DNA from: JAAXKN01 sp036261625 | GTDB lineage: Bacteria; Bacteroidota; Ignavibacteria; Ignavibacteriales; SURF-24 | Length of the DNA stretch: 64,000 nt | NCBI GenBank assembly: GCA_036261625.1 | Contig: DATAKL010000048.1 | Coordinates: 41,220-105,219 of the forward strand | Direction: 5' to 3' | Part shown: positions 41,650 to 50,414 of the stretch, one piece after another | Layout: each line of letters opens with the position of its first letter | Numbering within the stretch: the first letter of the stretch is position 1 | Made by a program: the position numbers and the translations under genes | The notes under the pieces: generated by a model | The model's database searches: none | The model's input: the letters and a program-made list of their open reading frames with translations, nothing else | Told to the model about the DNA's origin: nothing

Positions 41650-41703
41650 AGGCAAAAGTAAAGGTGAACTTTTTTTTAAGTCCCGCTTTTACTTTTGCCT
41701 TTC
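41650..41703. terminator. Bidirectional terminator after the sigma gene
   Basis: AGGCAAAAGTAAA (41650-41662) pairs with TTTACTTTTGCCT (41688-41700). The long loop is itself T-rich. It lies between the sigma gene and the convergent YihY gene. Confidence 0.7.
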
Positions 41704-41710
41704 TCACATA

Positions 41711-42652
41711 TTAGCTTGCCTTTTTTTTGATATCCTCTGATCTGTTCTGCGGTTTTTCCTCAACTGTTTCTGTGTGCAGTTTCACTGCATGCGCTGAAGG
41801 TATAACACCCCAGCCAGACTTTTTGGCATAAACATAGGTTATAATAGCTCCGATGAAAAGGATCTGCGAGGAGTAGTAAATCCATACAAGAAGCACTGCA
41901 AAGCTTCCGGCGGCGCCGTATGTTGAACTGATTGTACTGCTTCCAAGGTATAAACCTATAAGGTATTTGCCAACCTGGAAAAGTACTGCCGTAATGAGAG
42001 CTCCGAATCTAACCTCCTTCCATGTCAGCTCCACGTCCGGGAGTACCTTATAAATAAGCGCAAAAAGCGCAAAGATGATCGCAAGCGTGACCACAATATT
42101 TATGATCTGAAGCACAAAGACAGGAACGAAACCGAGGCTGTCCATATATGAATTGAGAGCCGTAATTCCTGCACTGATTATAAGTGAAACCAAAAGCAGA
42201 AATCCCATTGCTACAACAAGCGCAAAAGAAATGATCCTGGTTTTTACAAAACCCCAGATGGCGTTTTGCGGCACAGGTTTTACTTTCCAGATTATGTCAA
42301 GTGAATCCTGGAGTTCAATAAACACTGCAGTGGCGCCTATGGCTAAAGTAACTACGCCCAGTATTGTAGCCAGTATGCCTGCATGTGTGCTGTAGCTTTT
42401 CTGAATAGCTGTCTGCAGCAGTTCGGCCCCCTGACGGCCTACGAGTCCCTGCATCTCCTGATAAATTCTGCCTGCAGCCGCATCAGGCCCGAATACGAGT
42501 CCGGCAACCGCAATGGCAATAACCAGCAGCGGGGCCAGTGAAAATACCGTATAATAGGCCAGCGCCGCACCAAGCTTTGGAGCTTTATTATCACTGTATT
42601 CATTAACGATCTGCTGAATGAAATCCCAGGCTCCCTTGAAATTTATCTTCAT
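41711..42652 (-). CDS. YihY/BrkB-family inner-membrane protein
   Basis: The product is 313 aa with six membrane helices. Family features are DNKAPKLGAALAYYTVFSLAPLLVIAIAVAG, GAIATAVFIELQDSLDIIWKVKP (here GATAVFIELQ), and YGAAGSFAVLLVWIYYSSQILFIGAIITYVYAKK. Homologues were once called ribonuclease BN but are membrane proteins of unclear role. The C-terminal tail is polar (VEEKPQNRSEDIKKK). Confidence 0.92.
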   Translation of the reverse strand: MKINFKGAWDFIQQIVNEYSDNKAPKLGAALAYYTVFSLAPLLVIAIAVAGLVFGPDAAAGRIYQEMQGLVGRQGAELLQTAIQKSYSTHAGILATILGVVTLAIGATAVFIELQDSLDIIWKVKPVPQNAIWGFVKTRIISFALVVAMGFLLLVSLIISAGITALNSYMDSLGFVPVFVLQIINIVVTLAIIFALFALIYKVLPDVELTWKEVRFGALITAVLFQVGKYLIGLYLGSSTISSTYGAAGSFAVLLVWIYYSSQILFIGAIITYVYAKKSGWGVIPSAHAVKLHTETVEEKPQNRSEDIKKKAS

Positions 42653-42799
42653 ATTTCCCTACCCTTCCTAAATATGACTTAATAACCGGTACATAATAAA
42701 TAATTACGGAATAAGGGCTTATTTTTCAAGGCAGGAAGAAACCCAAGAAAGACAAGAGACCTTCAGGAGTCTTTTCTGCAGATTTGGAGTTTTTGAAGG

Positions 42800-44149
42800 C
42801 TAAACTGCAGCTTTGGACCAGTTACCCCTGCTGAACTTAACATACACAACTATTGTGTAGGACAGTACGTACAAAGGAAGTGCCCCCCAGGCACCCAGAA
42901 GCCCGAACTTCAGGAATACTCCGAAAAAGTAGGACAAGGGAAGAAAAAGAATCCAGCTTGTAAGCACTTCAGACATCATGACAAAAAATGTTTTCCCTGC
43001 GGCCTGAAGTGTGTTTGCCAGAACTATGCCGGCTGCATAGAAAATCTGTGCAAAACCTGCAATACGAAGAGCCGGCACGGCGGTTTCAACCACCCTGCTT
43101 TCTGTTGTTAAGAGGTGAAGTATTAGCCTCGGGGTAATTAAGAATACAGCGCCGATGAGTAAAGTGTAATAAGTAGCAAGCTTGGAAGTCTCTATTGCAT
43201 AGACCCGCGCAAGCGTGATCTTCTTGGAACCAAGATTGTTCCCTACAAGGGTCTGTGCCGCAATTCCAAAGCCAAAGCAAGGAAGCAGTGAAATAAAAAT
43301 TGAAGAGATAACAAGCTGCGTTGCCGCCTGCTGCACTGTGCCGATGAGCCCCGTTATGGCTACAAAGCTTAAGAATGCAACAAGAATAAAAACGTTCTGA
43401 AGTGAAACCGGAAGCGATATTCTATAAATGGATTTTACAATATCATTGTTAAATCTGAAATTTTGGAAATACTTGAATTTCCTGCTGTATTTTGGATAAA
43501 AACTCACTCCGATGTAGAACATGACCTCACACATGGTTGCAAGGGTTGATCCCAGCCCCGAACCCGCAACGCCCATCTTTGGGAGGCCAAGATGGCCGAA
43601 AATAAGGAAATAGTTAAATATTATATTCAGAAGATTTACCAGGATTCCGGAGAACATAAAAACTTTGGTCTTCCCTATTCCAAAGAAAAAACCTCTGTAT
43701 GAAACTGTCACAAGAAAAAAAGGAATTCCCATAAACCTGTAGAAAAGGAATTCACCTGCGTAGTTGCCTACCTGGGAATCGGCAGCAAAAAAGTGAGCAA
43801 TCCTGTGGGCCGAGGATACCCCTATAAAACCTACAATAATTCCAACAATAAAAGTAAGTATAAGAGAGCTGTTAAGCACCTTTCCGCACCCTTCCATATC
43901 ACCGGATCCGAACCTGCGGGCAACCATGACGTGTGTTCCTGTAGCAAGACTCGAAAAGAAGCTGATCAAAGCCCACGTGGCCAGGACCCCAAGTCCCATT
44001 GCAGCCAGCGCATACTCGGCTTCGTTAAGTCTGCCAACCATTGAAGTGTCAACCAAAGAGACGACCATCTGTGTGGAGAGCCCCGCGATTGCAGGAAGCG
44101 CCATTTTCAGTATATATTTTTTAATGCTGATATTATTTCCATTTTTCAT
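42800..44149 (-). CDS. MATE-family multidrug/Na+ efflux transporter
   Basis: The product is about 449 aa from ATG 44149 (MKNGNNISIKKYILKMALPAIAG), which gives the standard length; a longer frame to 44326 would overlap the divergent regulator. It has 12 helices with MATE features: LVDTSMVGRLNEAEYALAAMGLG, and the second-half GIAAQTLVGNNLGSKKI. It exports cationic drugs by Na+ or H+ antiport. It faces the regulator gene at 44307, which may control it. Confidence 0.93.
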   Translation of the reverse strand: MKNGNNISIKKYILKMALPAIAGLSTQMVVSLVDTSMVGRLNEAEYALAAMGLGVLATWALISFFSSLATGTHVMVARRFGSGDMEGCGKVLNSSLILTFIVGIIVGFIGVSSAHRIAHFFAADSQVGNYAGEFLFYRFMGIPFFLVTVSYRGFFFGIGKTKVFMFSGILVNLLNIIFNYFLIFGHLGLPKMGVAGSGLGSTLATMCEVMFYIGVSFYPKYSRKFKYFQNFRFNNDIVKSIYRISLPVSLQNVFILVAFLSFVAITGLIGTVQQAATQLVISSIFISLLPCFGFGIAAQTLVGNNLGSKKITLARVYAIETSKLATYYTLLIGAVFLITPRLILHLLTTESRVVETAVPALRIAGFAQIFYAAGIVLANTLQAAGKTFFVMMSEVLTSWILFLPLSYFFGVFLKFGLLGAWGALPLYVLSYTIVVYVKFSRGNWSKAAV

Positions 44150-44306
44150 CGCCCCAAAATAGGAAAACGAAGGGGTAAATAAAATTAAAAAGTGTGCTTC
44201 CGGAATTAATTTTAGTTCAGGAAGTCTCATAATGACCTGAAATACCAGTTTGCTTTTGAGTTTCCGGCATTTTATATTATCTGTCAACAACAACCTGACA
44301 CAACAA

Positions 44307-44945
44307 ATGAACTGGCAGAATTTCATCCTTGAGCTTGAAAAGGAATTCAGAATCAGTGCGGCTGAACTCGAAAAGAAGACCTCGCTGAGCAGAACCGTAA
44401 TCTATAATCTCAAAAAGGGCTCGACTGCAAGACCACGTCAGACGACAATAAAAAAACTTGAAGAAGCTCTGGATATTAAAATTGACGATTCAGATGCCGA
44501 CAAGGTAAGATATACTCAAAATCTCTCACATAAAAATCTTGAGCTCTTCAGGATTGAAGGGAATGAATTCCCCATCGTAAGTGAAATTCTCCCGGCCAGT
44601 GATATATTACATTCGCAGAATATTATCGGAACGATCCGTCTTCCCTATGCACAGAAGACAAACTGCGTTGCCATAATGGTGTCTGAAAGTGAAATGGATG
44701 GCATTCTGAGCAATGGAGATAAACTTCTTATTGATATTAAAGCAGGTCTTCCAAACGGTTCTATTGCAGCCTGCAGGCTGAAGTCTTCAAGAGAGTTTAT
44801 CAGGTACTACCGCAAGCTCCCCGATGATTGGATGCAGTTCTACACACCTGACTTTACCAAAGACCCCATCACCGTCAGGCATTCGGAAATTGAAGCTTTA
44901 TACCGTGTCGTGTTCCTGATAAAGTGCTTCACTCCGGGGAACTGA
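44307..44945 (+). CDS. XRE-type helix-turn-helix regulator with a degenerate S24 domain
   Basis: The product is about 212 aa from ATG 44307. Residues 1-65 form an HTH (RISAAELEKKTSLSRTVIYNLKKGSTARPRQTTIKKLEEALDI). The rest resembles LexA/CI C-terminal domains: VAIMVSESEMDGILSNGDKLLIDIKAG...GSIAACRLKSSREFIRYYRKLPDD. The Ser of the catalytic dyad has an extra residue before Met (SEM instead of SM), and the Lys (usually V-K-R) reads I-R-Y, so self-cleavage is unlikely. It is divergent from the MATE gene, with 157 bases between starts. Confidence 0.78.
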   Translation: MNWQNFILELEKEFRISAAELEKKTSLSRTVIYNLKKGSTARPRQTTIKKLEEALDIKIDDSDADKVRYTQNLSHKNLELFRIEGNEFPIVSEILPASDILHSQNIIGTIRLPYAQKTNCVAIMVSESEMDGILSNGDKLLIDIKAGLPNGSIAACRLKSSREFIRYYRKLPDDWMQFYTPDFTKDPITVRHSEIEALYRVVFLIKCFTPGN

Positions 44946-45111
44946 AGTCTGAATACTTCGTAAAACTAAGCCCGATCATCAATGACCAGGAATCTTCCGA
45001 AAAATTGTCGTTAAGGAGGTTATCATTGGAATAGTATGTTCTCAAATATACCTCAAGGGCCTCACAGATATCGAAGCCGATTTTAAGAAGCAGATGGTTT
45101 TCATAATTTAA

Positions 45112-45144
45112 TAAAAAAACCCCGGCTGAGGATACCGGGGTTTC
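45112..45144 (-). terminator. Terminator of the gene at 45168-45671
   Basis: The stem AAACCCCGG/CCGGGGTTT (45117-45125 with 45135-45143) is followed on the minus strand by seven T residues. It lies 24 bases after the stop of the minus-strand gene. Confidence 0.88.
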
Positions 45145-45167
45145 CCAAAAAGATCTGTTCTAAATTT

Positions 45168-45671
45168 TTACTTTGTCGTATCGATAGCATTCAGTTTCTG
45201 CTGAAGAGCTTCAATTTCTTTGTCTCTTGCCCTGAGCTGTTCCTGCTGTTCTCTTTGCAGTTTTTCCTTAGCCTCAATTTTTTCCTGGATATCCTTTGAA
45301 ATAACATTCTTCATGCCCTTACGGATTTCAGTTCTTTCCTGCTCGTACTGAGAAAGCTCCTGCTGGAGGTGGTTTATCCAGTCCTCCGTAAACTTTTCAC
45401 GGTTCTTAAGCCTTTCCATCTGCCAGTTGGGTGACTGATGCGGGTATTTTCTGGATCTGTAGTATGAAGTTCCGGATTTTGTTGACTTTCTGCGTGTAAT
45501 CTTTTTAGTTTTTGAAACCTTTGTCTGTACTGTGTACGGAGCTTTATTAAGCAATGAATCCGATACTGCCTTTTGCGTTTCCTTATCCTTAAGTGTACCT
45601 TCATGTGCAAATATTAAGGAGCAAGCCAAGAAAGAGAAAACTGCCATAATAGAAACTCGTCTGAGCTGCAT
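45168..45671 (-). CDS. Exported coiled-coil protein, function unknown
   Basis: The product is 167 aa from ATG 45671, which has GGGGATA upstream. The signal peptide MQLRRVSIMAVFSFLACSLIFAHE is clear, cleaved near AHEG. The mature part is basic (KTKKITRRKSTKSGTSYYRSRKYPHQS) and then forms a long coiled coil rich in Glu and Gln (LSQYEQERTEIRKG to ALQQKLNAI). It is likely a periplasmic structural protein. No family match. Confidence 0.75.
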   Translation of the reverse strand: MQLRRVSIMAVFSFLACSLIFAHEGTLKDKETQKAVSDSLLNKAPYTVQTKVSKTKKITRRKSTKSGTSYYRSRKYPHQSPNWQMERLKNREKFTEDWINHLQQELSQYEQERTEIRKGMKNVISKDIQEKIEAKEKLQREQQEQLRARDKEIEALQQKLNAIDTTK

Positions 45672-45770
45672 AATATATCCCCAAATTAGAAACATTTTTG
45701 AAATGTGTTTTTGACAAACAAAATTAAATATACCTTTGATAAATTGCAACAAATGCAGAAATCTTTATTT

Positions 45771-46997
45771 TCAAGGCAAAGGGAGAGTAAAATAAAAAGT
45801 TGTGCCTGCTCCCTGTCTCGATTCAGCCCATATTTTTCCCTTATTCATTAAAACCATGTCCCCGCATAGTATAAGCCCAAGTCCAGTCCCCTGTTCATTC
45901 AGTGTACCGTTTGTACTAAAAGGACTATCCACCCTGAAAAGTTTCTCCATATATTCACCCGACATGCCGATTCCATTATCGGTTACGGAAACTGTCACTT
46001 CAGTTTCAGATTCTTCGGCCCTGATTACAATTTTCCCATCGGGATATGTAAATTTAATGGCGTTTGACAAAAGGTTCTGAAGAATGAGTTCAAGCATATT
46101 CCTGTCTGCATAAACTTTTATATTTTTATCTACTTCATTTGTGATCTGGATTCTCTTCTGCAGGAGACCGGCCGAAGAGAGCTCAAGCGTATAACCGACA
46201 ACGTCCCTTAGGCTGACTTCAGCTGGCCTGCAGGAAATCCTTCCAGACTGCAGTCTCGACCACTGCAGCAGACTGTCGAGCCAACGGTAAACCCTCTCAA
46301 GAGTATTTCGTATTTCAAAGGCAAAATGTTTTATTTCTTCCCTGCTATAGCTGTCAATCCTGCTGTAAAGCTCTTTGGATACACCCAGAAGTCCGTAGAA
46401 CGGGCTGCGCAAGTCGTGTGAGAGAATTGAAAAAAATTTGTCTTTTTCTGCATTTAGTTCGGCAAGCTTTTTATTGTAATTAAGAAGTGATTGTTCAATT
46501 TCCTTTTGGCTGGAAATATCCCGGCCGATGCCGATAATGCCTGTTACACTGCCTTCGGCATCACGTATCGGCGAGAGCATCGTTGAATAATGTATATGCC
46601 GGCCCAGCATGTCTGCCTCCCATTCATAAACAAGAGACTCTCCCCCGAGGGCCCTTTTATTCACTTCACAGTGCAGTGCTGCTTCCTTTTTATCCATAAT
46701 ATCGGAAACCGTTTTCCCGAGAAATTTTTCCCTTACCCCGGGATTTTTCTCAAAGACTTTTCCGTACATGCCTGTATGGCGCTGCTCTTTATCAAGTGTA
46801 AATACTATGTCGTCCACAGATTGAAGAAGCGCATTGAATTTAGTTTCACTTTCAGATAACTTCGCTTCGGCTTTCTTTCTTCGACTTATTTCCTCCTGCA
46901 GCTGCTTTTCCAGTAAGGCAATTTTATTTTTTATTCGTAAACTTTTTTCTCCTGATTTATTATCTTTCGGAGTTCCCTTTTCTGTATTCCGCTCCAT
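45771..46997 (-). CDS. Cytosolic PAS-domain sensor histidine kinase
   Basis: The product is 408 aa without membrane helices. Layout: N-terminal coiled coil (20-50); a PAS domain (about 51-165) that ends with the PAC-like GSVTGIIGIGRDISSQKEIEQSLLNYNKKLAELNAEKDKFFSILSHDLRSPF; HisKA with phospho-acceptor His194 in SHDLRSP; and HATPase with LLSNAIKFTYPDGKI, DNGIGMS and GTGLGLILC. No response regulator gene lies beside it. It is divergent from the chemoreceptor gene at 47417. Confidence 0.92.
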   Translation of the reverse strand: MERNTEKGTPKDNKSGEKSLRIKNKIALLEKQLQEEISRRKKAEAKLSESETKFNALLQSVDDIVFTLDKEQRHTGMYGKVFEKNPGVREKFLGKTVSDIMDKKEAALHCEVNKRALGGESLVYEWEADMLGRHIHYSTMLSPIRDAEGSVTGIIGIGRDISSQKEIEQSLLNYNKKLAELNAEKDKFFSILSHDLRSPFYGLLGVSKELYSRIDSYSREEIKHFAFEIRNTLERVYRWLDSLLQWSRLQSGRISCRPAEVSLRDVVGYTLELSSAGLLQKRIQITNEVDKNIKVYADRNMLELILQNLLSNAIKFTYPDGKIVIRAEESETEVTVSVTDNGIGMSGEYMEKLFRVDSPFSTNGTLNEQGTGLGLILCGDMVLMNKGKIWAESRQGAGTTFYFTLPLP

Positions 46998-47416
46998 TTT
47001 TCCCGGTTCAACCTTCCCTGTTTTACCTTAAATTATCCTGTCATTAAAATTCCCAACAACCATTCAATTAATAAAGGACATTCGCAATACACAATAGATA
47101 TTAAGATATGAATGTCCTGAAACTTAAATTATTAAATTTAAATTTAATTTTTACTTTTTTTTCCTAAACTTTAAAAAATATTACCGATAATAAACAAAAC
47201 CGGTCTTCTGTTCGGGAAAAACAACATTTTGTCACCTGAGGCACTCATATTGCAGATGAGTTCAGAAACAAAACTTTTAAGGGCAATTAATGATTCCGGC
47301 AGATAACTCTCCCACATGAAGGTTTTATGCCAAATTCGAGTTATCAAAATTAGAAAATTGCAGTGCCTTTAACTGCTAAAGGGTTCGTACAACTTTAACT
47401 AAAAGTCAGGAGTTTT
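46998..47416. promoter_or_regulatory. Divergent intergenic region with hairpin elements before the chemoreceptor gene
   Basis: The 419 bases between the histidine kinase and chemoreceptor genes carry no ORF of note. GATAACTC (47302-47309) and GAGTTATC (47338-47345) can pair around a 28-base loop. Directly after, GCAGT/ACTGC (47360-47364 with 47372-47376) and CCTTTA/TAAAGG (47366-47371 with 47377-47382) are mutually exclusive stems. The AGTCAGGAG site ahead of ATG 47417 is 25 bases further on. Confidence 0.4.
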
Positions 47417-49516
47417 ATGAAATGGTTCAACAATCTTAAAATCGGTTCAAAACTGACACTGAGTTTTTCCATCGTCATTGTAATATCCGTTTTTATGGGC
47501 TTATTTGGAGTATTTAAGCTCAGGCATGTGGAAAGTTCCTACAGCCAGATGTGGAAGGGGCACGTTGTGCCCATTGTTAAGCTGGGCGACCTGCTGCAAA
47601 GATATCAGTTCGTAAGACTTAACACATTAAAAGTGGTTATGACTAATGATCCTGCTGAGATATCGAACTACAATCAAACAATAAATGACCAGATGAAACT
47701 TATTGATGAGGAGCTCGAATTCTGCAGGTCAACAACTGCAAGCGCCGAAGAAACCGCCATTTATAACGACATTCTCCAGAAGCGGGATATTTACAGGGTT
47801 TATCTTGTAGAGGTTGAGAAGCTGGCCCAGGAAAACCGCGACCAGGAGGCAGAAGCAATTCTGCTCGGGCAGATGTCTAAGGCAGCAAAAGACTACCAGG
47901 AGGCGATTGAGAAATGGATAAAATATGATGTGGATGGAGGCAATGCAATTTCGCTCCAGAATTCAGAAAAGACTGACAGTACAGTAATCATAATGATCAT
48001 ACTGCTCATAGCGGGCATTGGCGTTTCAGCTGCCATGGCAATGCTCATAACAAAACTCATAAAAACTCCTGTCAGCAAGATACTTCTTATGGCTCAGGAG
48101 ATGCAGAAAGGACACGTAAAGGCAAGAGCAAATCTGGATACGGAAGATGAACTTGGAATAATGGGTCGTACGCTCGATCAGTTTGTCTCGCAGGTGGATT
48201 CAAGCATCGTTGGAGCACTTAACGGCATTGCAAACGGTGAGGTGAGTTTTACGGCACCCATGTATGACGACAGAGATGAAATAGCCCCGGTACTAAATAA
48301 AGTAACTTCTACAGTAAGAAACCTTATTGCTGAAGTAAATGACCTGACAACAGCAGCAGTAAACGGAAATCTTGAAAAGCGCGGGAATGCTGAGGCTTAC
48401 AAGGGAGGATATAAACAGATCGTGGAAGGATTCAATTCTACAATTGAAACTATTGTCAGGAATGTCCGCGAGTATGAAGCAATTATTGATAAAGTGGGTC
48501 ATGGCGATCTTACAGCCAGAATGATCGGCGATTACAGAGGCAATTATGCAATACTCCAGAAAAATGCCAATGAATTTGCCGAATCGCTTGAAACGCTTAT
48601 CTCCGGGGTGCATGAAGCCGTACAGGCTACGGCCAGTGCCGCAACAGAAATATCCAGTTCAAGTGAAGAAATGGCTGCCGGAAGCAATGAACAAAGCCGC
48701 CAGACTACAGAAGTGGCCGCAGCAGTTGAAGAAATGACAAAGACAATTTATGAAACTGCCAAAAGCGCCAATGATGCCGCGGAAATGGCTAAGGAATCCA
48801 CCAGGTCGGCTGAAAACGGAGCCCAAAAGGTAACTGAGACACAAAAAGGGATGGAAAAGATCGTCCTTTCTACAAAAGAAACAGGCAGAATTATCACAAA
48901 CCTGGCGGGAAAAACCGACCAGATCGGCGAGATTACTCAGGTGATTGATGACATTGCAGACCAGACGAACCTGCTTGCCCTGAACGCTGCAATTGAGGCT
49001 GCGCGTGCCGGTGAACAGGGCCGCGGCTTTGCAGTTGTGGCTGATGAGGTCCGTAAGCTTGCCGAGCGTACAACCAAGGCAACAAAGGAAATTGCAGACA
49101 CGATTAAGGCCATACAAAAAGAAGCCAAGGAGGCCGACAGTTCAATGCTGGAGGCACGAGAGTCTGTTGAAGAAGGCTTAAGGCTTACAGCCGAGGTAGC
49201 CCAGGTCCTGCAGGACATACTCTCAGGAGCCAAGAATACAACAGACATCGTCATGCAGCTGGCCGCCGCTTCTGAGGAACAGTCAACCACGGCAGAGCAG
49301 ATATCGAAAAACATAGAAAGCATTTCTTCTGTTACACAGCAAAGTGCAGCCGGAACCGAGCAGATTGCCCGGGCAGCCGAGGACCTGAACCGTCTAACAG
49401 TAAATCTCCAGGAAATGATCTCAAGGTTCAGAATCGGTCAAAGCGACCTTCAGACCGGGAGAAAAGAACACCTGGTAGTAAGAACAAACGGATCTTTAGC
49501 AAAAAGCAGAAGATAG
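47417..49516 (+). CDS. Methyl-accepting chemotaxis protein
   Basis: The product is 699 aa. It has helix 1 at about 12-32 and a four-helix-bundle sensor domain in the periplasm (34-190; RHVESSYSQMWKGHVVPIVKLGDLLQRYQFVRLN). Helix 2 is at about 192-212, then two HAMP-like segments, and a signalling domain with the tip DDIADQTNLLALNAAIEAARAGEQGRGFAVVADEVRKLAERTTKATKEI. It senses a ligand and controls CheA. No CheA/CheW binding partner genes are near. Confidence 0.95.
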   Translation: MKWFNNLKIGSKLTLSFSIVIVISVFMGLFGVFKLRHVESSYSQMWKGHVVPIVKLGDLLQRYQFVRLNTLKVVMTNDPAEISNYNQTINDQMKLIDEELEFCRSTTASAEETAIYNDILQKRDIYRVYLVEVEKLAQENRDQEAEAILLGQMSKAAKDYQEAIEKWIKYDVDGGNAISLQNSEKTDSTVIIMIILLIAGIGVSAAMAMLITKLIKTPVSKILLMAQEMQKGHVKARANLDTEDELGIMGRTLDQFVSQVDSSIVGALNGIANGEVSFTAPMYDDRDEIAPVLNKVTSTVRNLIAEVNDLTTAAVNGNLEKRGNAEAYKGGYKQIVEGFNSTIETIVRNVREYEAIIDKVGHGDLTARMIGDYRGNYAILQKNANEFAESLETLISGVHEAVQATASAATEISSSSEEMAAGSNEQSRQTTEVAAAVEEMTKTIYETAKSANDAAEMAKESTRSAENGAQKVTETQKGMEKIVLSTKETGRIITNLAGKTDQIGEITQVIDDIADQTNLLALNAAIEAARAGEQGRGFAVVADEVRKLAERTTKATKEIADTIKAIQKEAKEADSSMLEARESVEEGLRLTAEVAQVLQDILSGAKNTTDIVMQLAAASEEQSTTAEQISKNIESISSVTQQSAAGTEQIARAAEDLNRLTVNLQEMISRFRIGQSDLQTGRKEHLVVRTNGSLAKSRR

Positions 49517-49527
49517 ACTCCGCAAGG

Positions 49528-49568
49528 AAAGTCCCGGAGGATAAATTATTCTTCCGGGATTTCTTTTT
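49528..49568 (+). terminator. Terminator after the chemoreceptor gene
   Basis: TCCCGGA (49532-49538) pairs with TCCGGGA (49553-49559), with extension by weaker pairs, and is followed by TTTCTTTTT. Confidence 0.78.
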
Positions 49569-49737
49569 AGGCTCTCCTTGCTGCCTGAAAACAGCAATCA
49601 TCTGAGGCAGTTCAAAAGACATCAGTTTCCCGCTCACAGGGCACCCTTAAGACACAAAAGGGCACGGTTTTCAAGTCAAATCTTCCCCGTATCAACCGAT
49701 TCTGTATCTTGATTAGTTAAGAAAGTTTTTGTATTTT

Positions 49738-49762
49738 TCGACTATTCAAGTAAATTAGTCGA
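49738..49762. promoter_or_regulatory. Inverted-repeat operator of the TetR gene
   Basis: The perfect 7-bp inverted repeat TCGACTA-N11-TAGTCGA ends seven bases before the TetR start codon. It fits a TetR-family dimer site. It overlaps the region where the promoter and leader would be, so autoregulation of the export operon is likely. Confidence 0.7.
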
Positions 49763-49769
49763 TAAGATA

Positions 49770-50387
49770 ATGAATGAAGCAATAACAAAAGAAAAAGAAA
49801 AAGAGCAGCAGATACTTAAAGCCGCAAGGCAGACCTTTGCACGCTACGGCTTTTCCAAGACCACCATGGAAGATATTGCAGAGGGTGTAGAGATGGGGAA
49901 AGCTTCTCTTTATTATTACTTCCCTACCAAGGAAAGTCTCTTTAAGGCTGCAATGGCTGAAGAAAAGGATGAATTTGTAAGAAGGGTTGAAAAAATACTT
50001 GATAAACAGACAACAGCAGTCGGAAAGCTACACACCTATGTAGAGGAGAGGCTTAAATTCTTTCAGGAACTGGTAAACCTGGGGACACTGACTGTTCACT
50101 CATTTCTTGAGAAAAAATCAATTTTCAGGAATCTTTTTGATGAATTTGGAAGCCAGGAGCTTAGTATAATGACTAAAATTATAAATGAGGGGAAAGCCTC
50201 CGGAGAATTCAGAAGTAACCTGGATGAGCGTGCGGCTGAAATTCTGCTCCATGTGCTGCACGGCCTCAGACTCAGGATGATACGGACTATAGCAGGGGCA
50301 ACGGTTATGGACAGCAAGACCTACCGTGAACTTCAAAATGAGATGATACTGACAATTGACATTTTTATATCGGGAATCAGGCCATAA
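49770..50387 (+). CDS. TetR-family transcriptional regulator
   Basis: The product is 205 aa. The HTH is ILKAARQTFARYGFSKTTMEDIAEGVEMGKASLYYYFPTKESLFKAAM, with the classic YYYFPTKE stretch. The C-terminal half is the ligand domain. It is the first gene of the operon TetR-HlyD-MFS-TolC and binds presumably to the inverted repeat just upstream. No strong Shine-Dalgarno site is visible ahead of the ATG. Confidence 0.93.
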   Translation: MNEAITKEKEKEQQILKAARQTFARYGFSKTTMEDIAEGVEMGKASLYYYFPTKESLFKAAMAEEKDEFVRRVEKILDKQTTAVGKLHTYVEERLKFFQELVNLGTLTVHSFLEKKSIFRNLFDEFGSQELSIMTKIINEGKASGEFRSNLDERAAEILLHVLHGLRLRMIRTIAGATVMDSKTYRELQNEMILTIDIFISGIRP

Positions 50388-50414
50388 ATTTTAAGAATGA
50401 AGGAGAATTTAACA

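Noticed and set aside
45013..45111. A perfect AAGGAGG followed by an ATT and a 28-codon frame
   Set aside because: It looks like a second AUU start, but the product has no features and the frame ends just before a terminator for the other strand. It is not called without further support.
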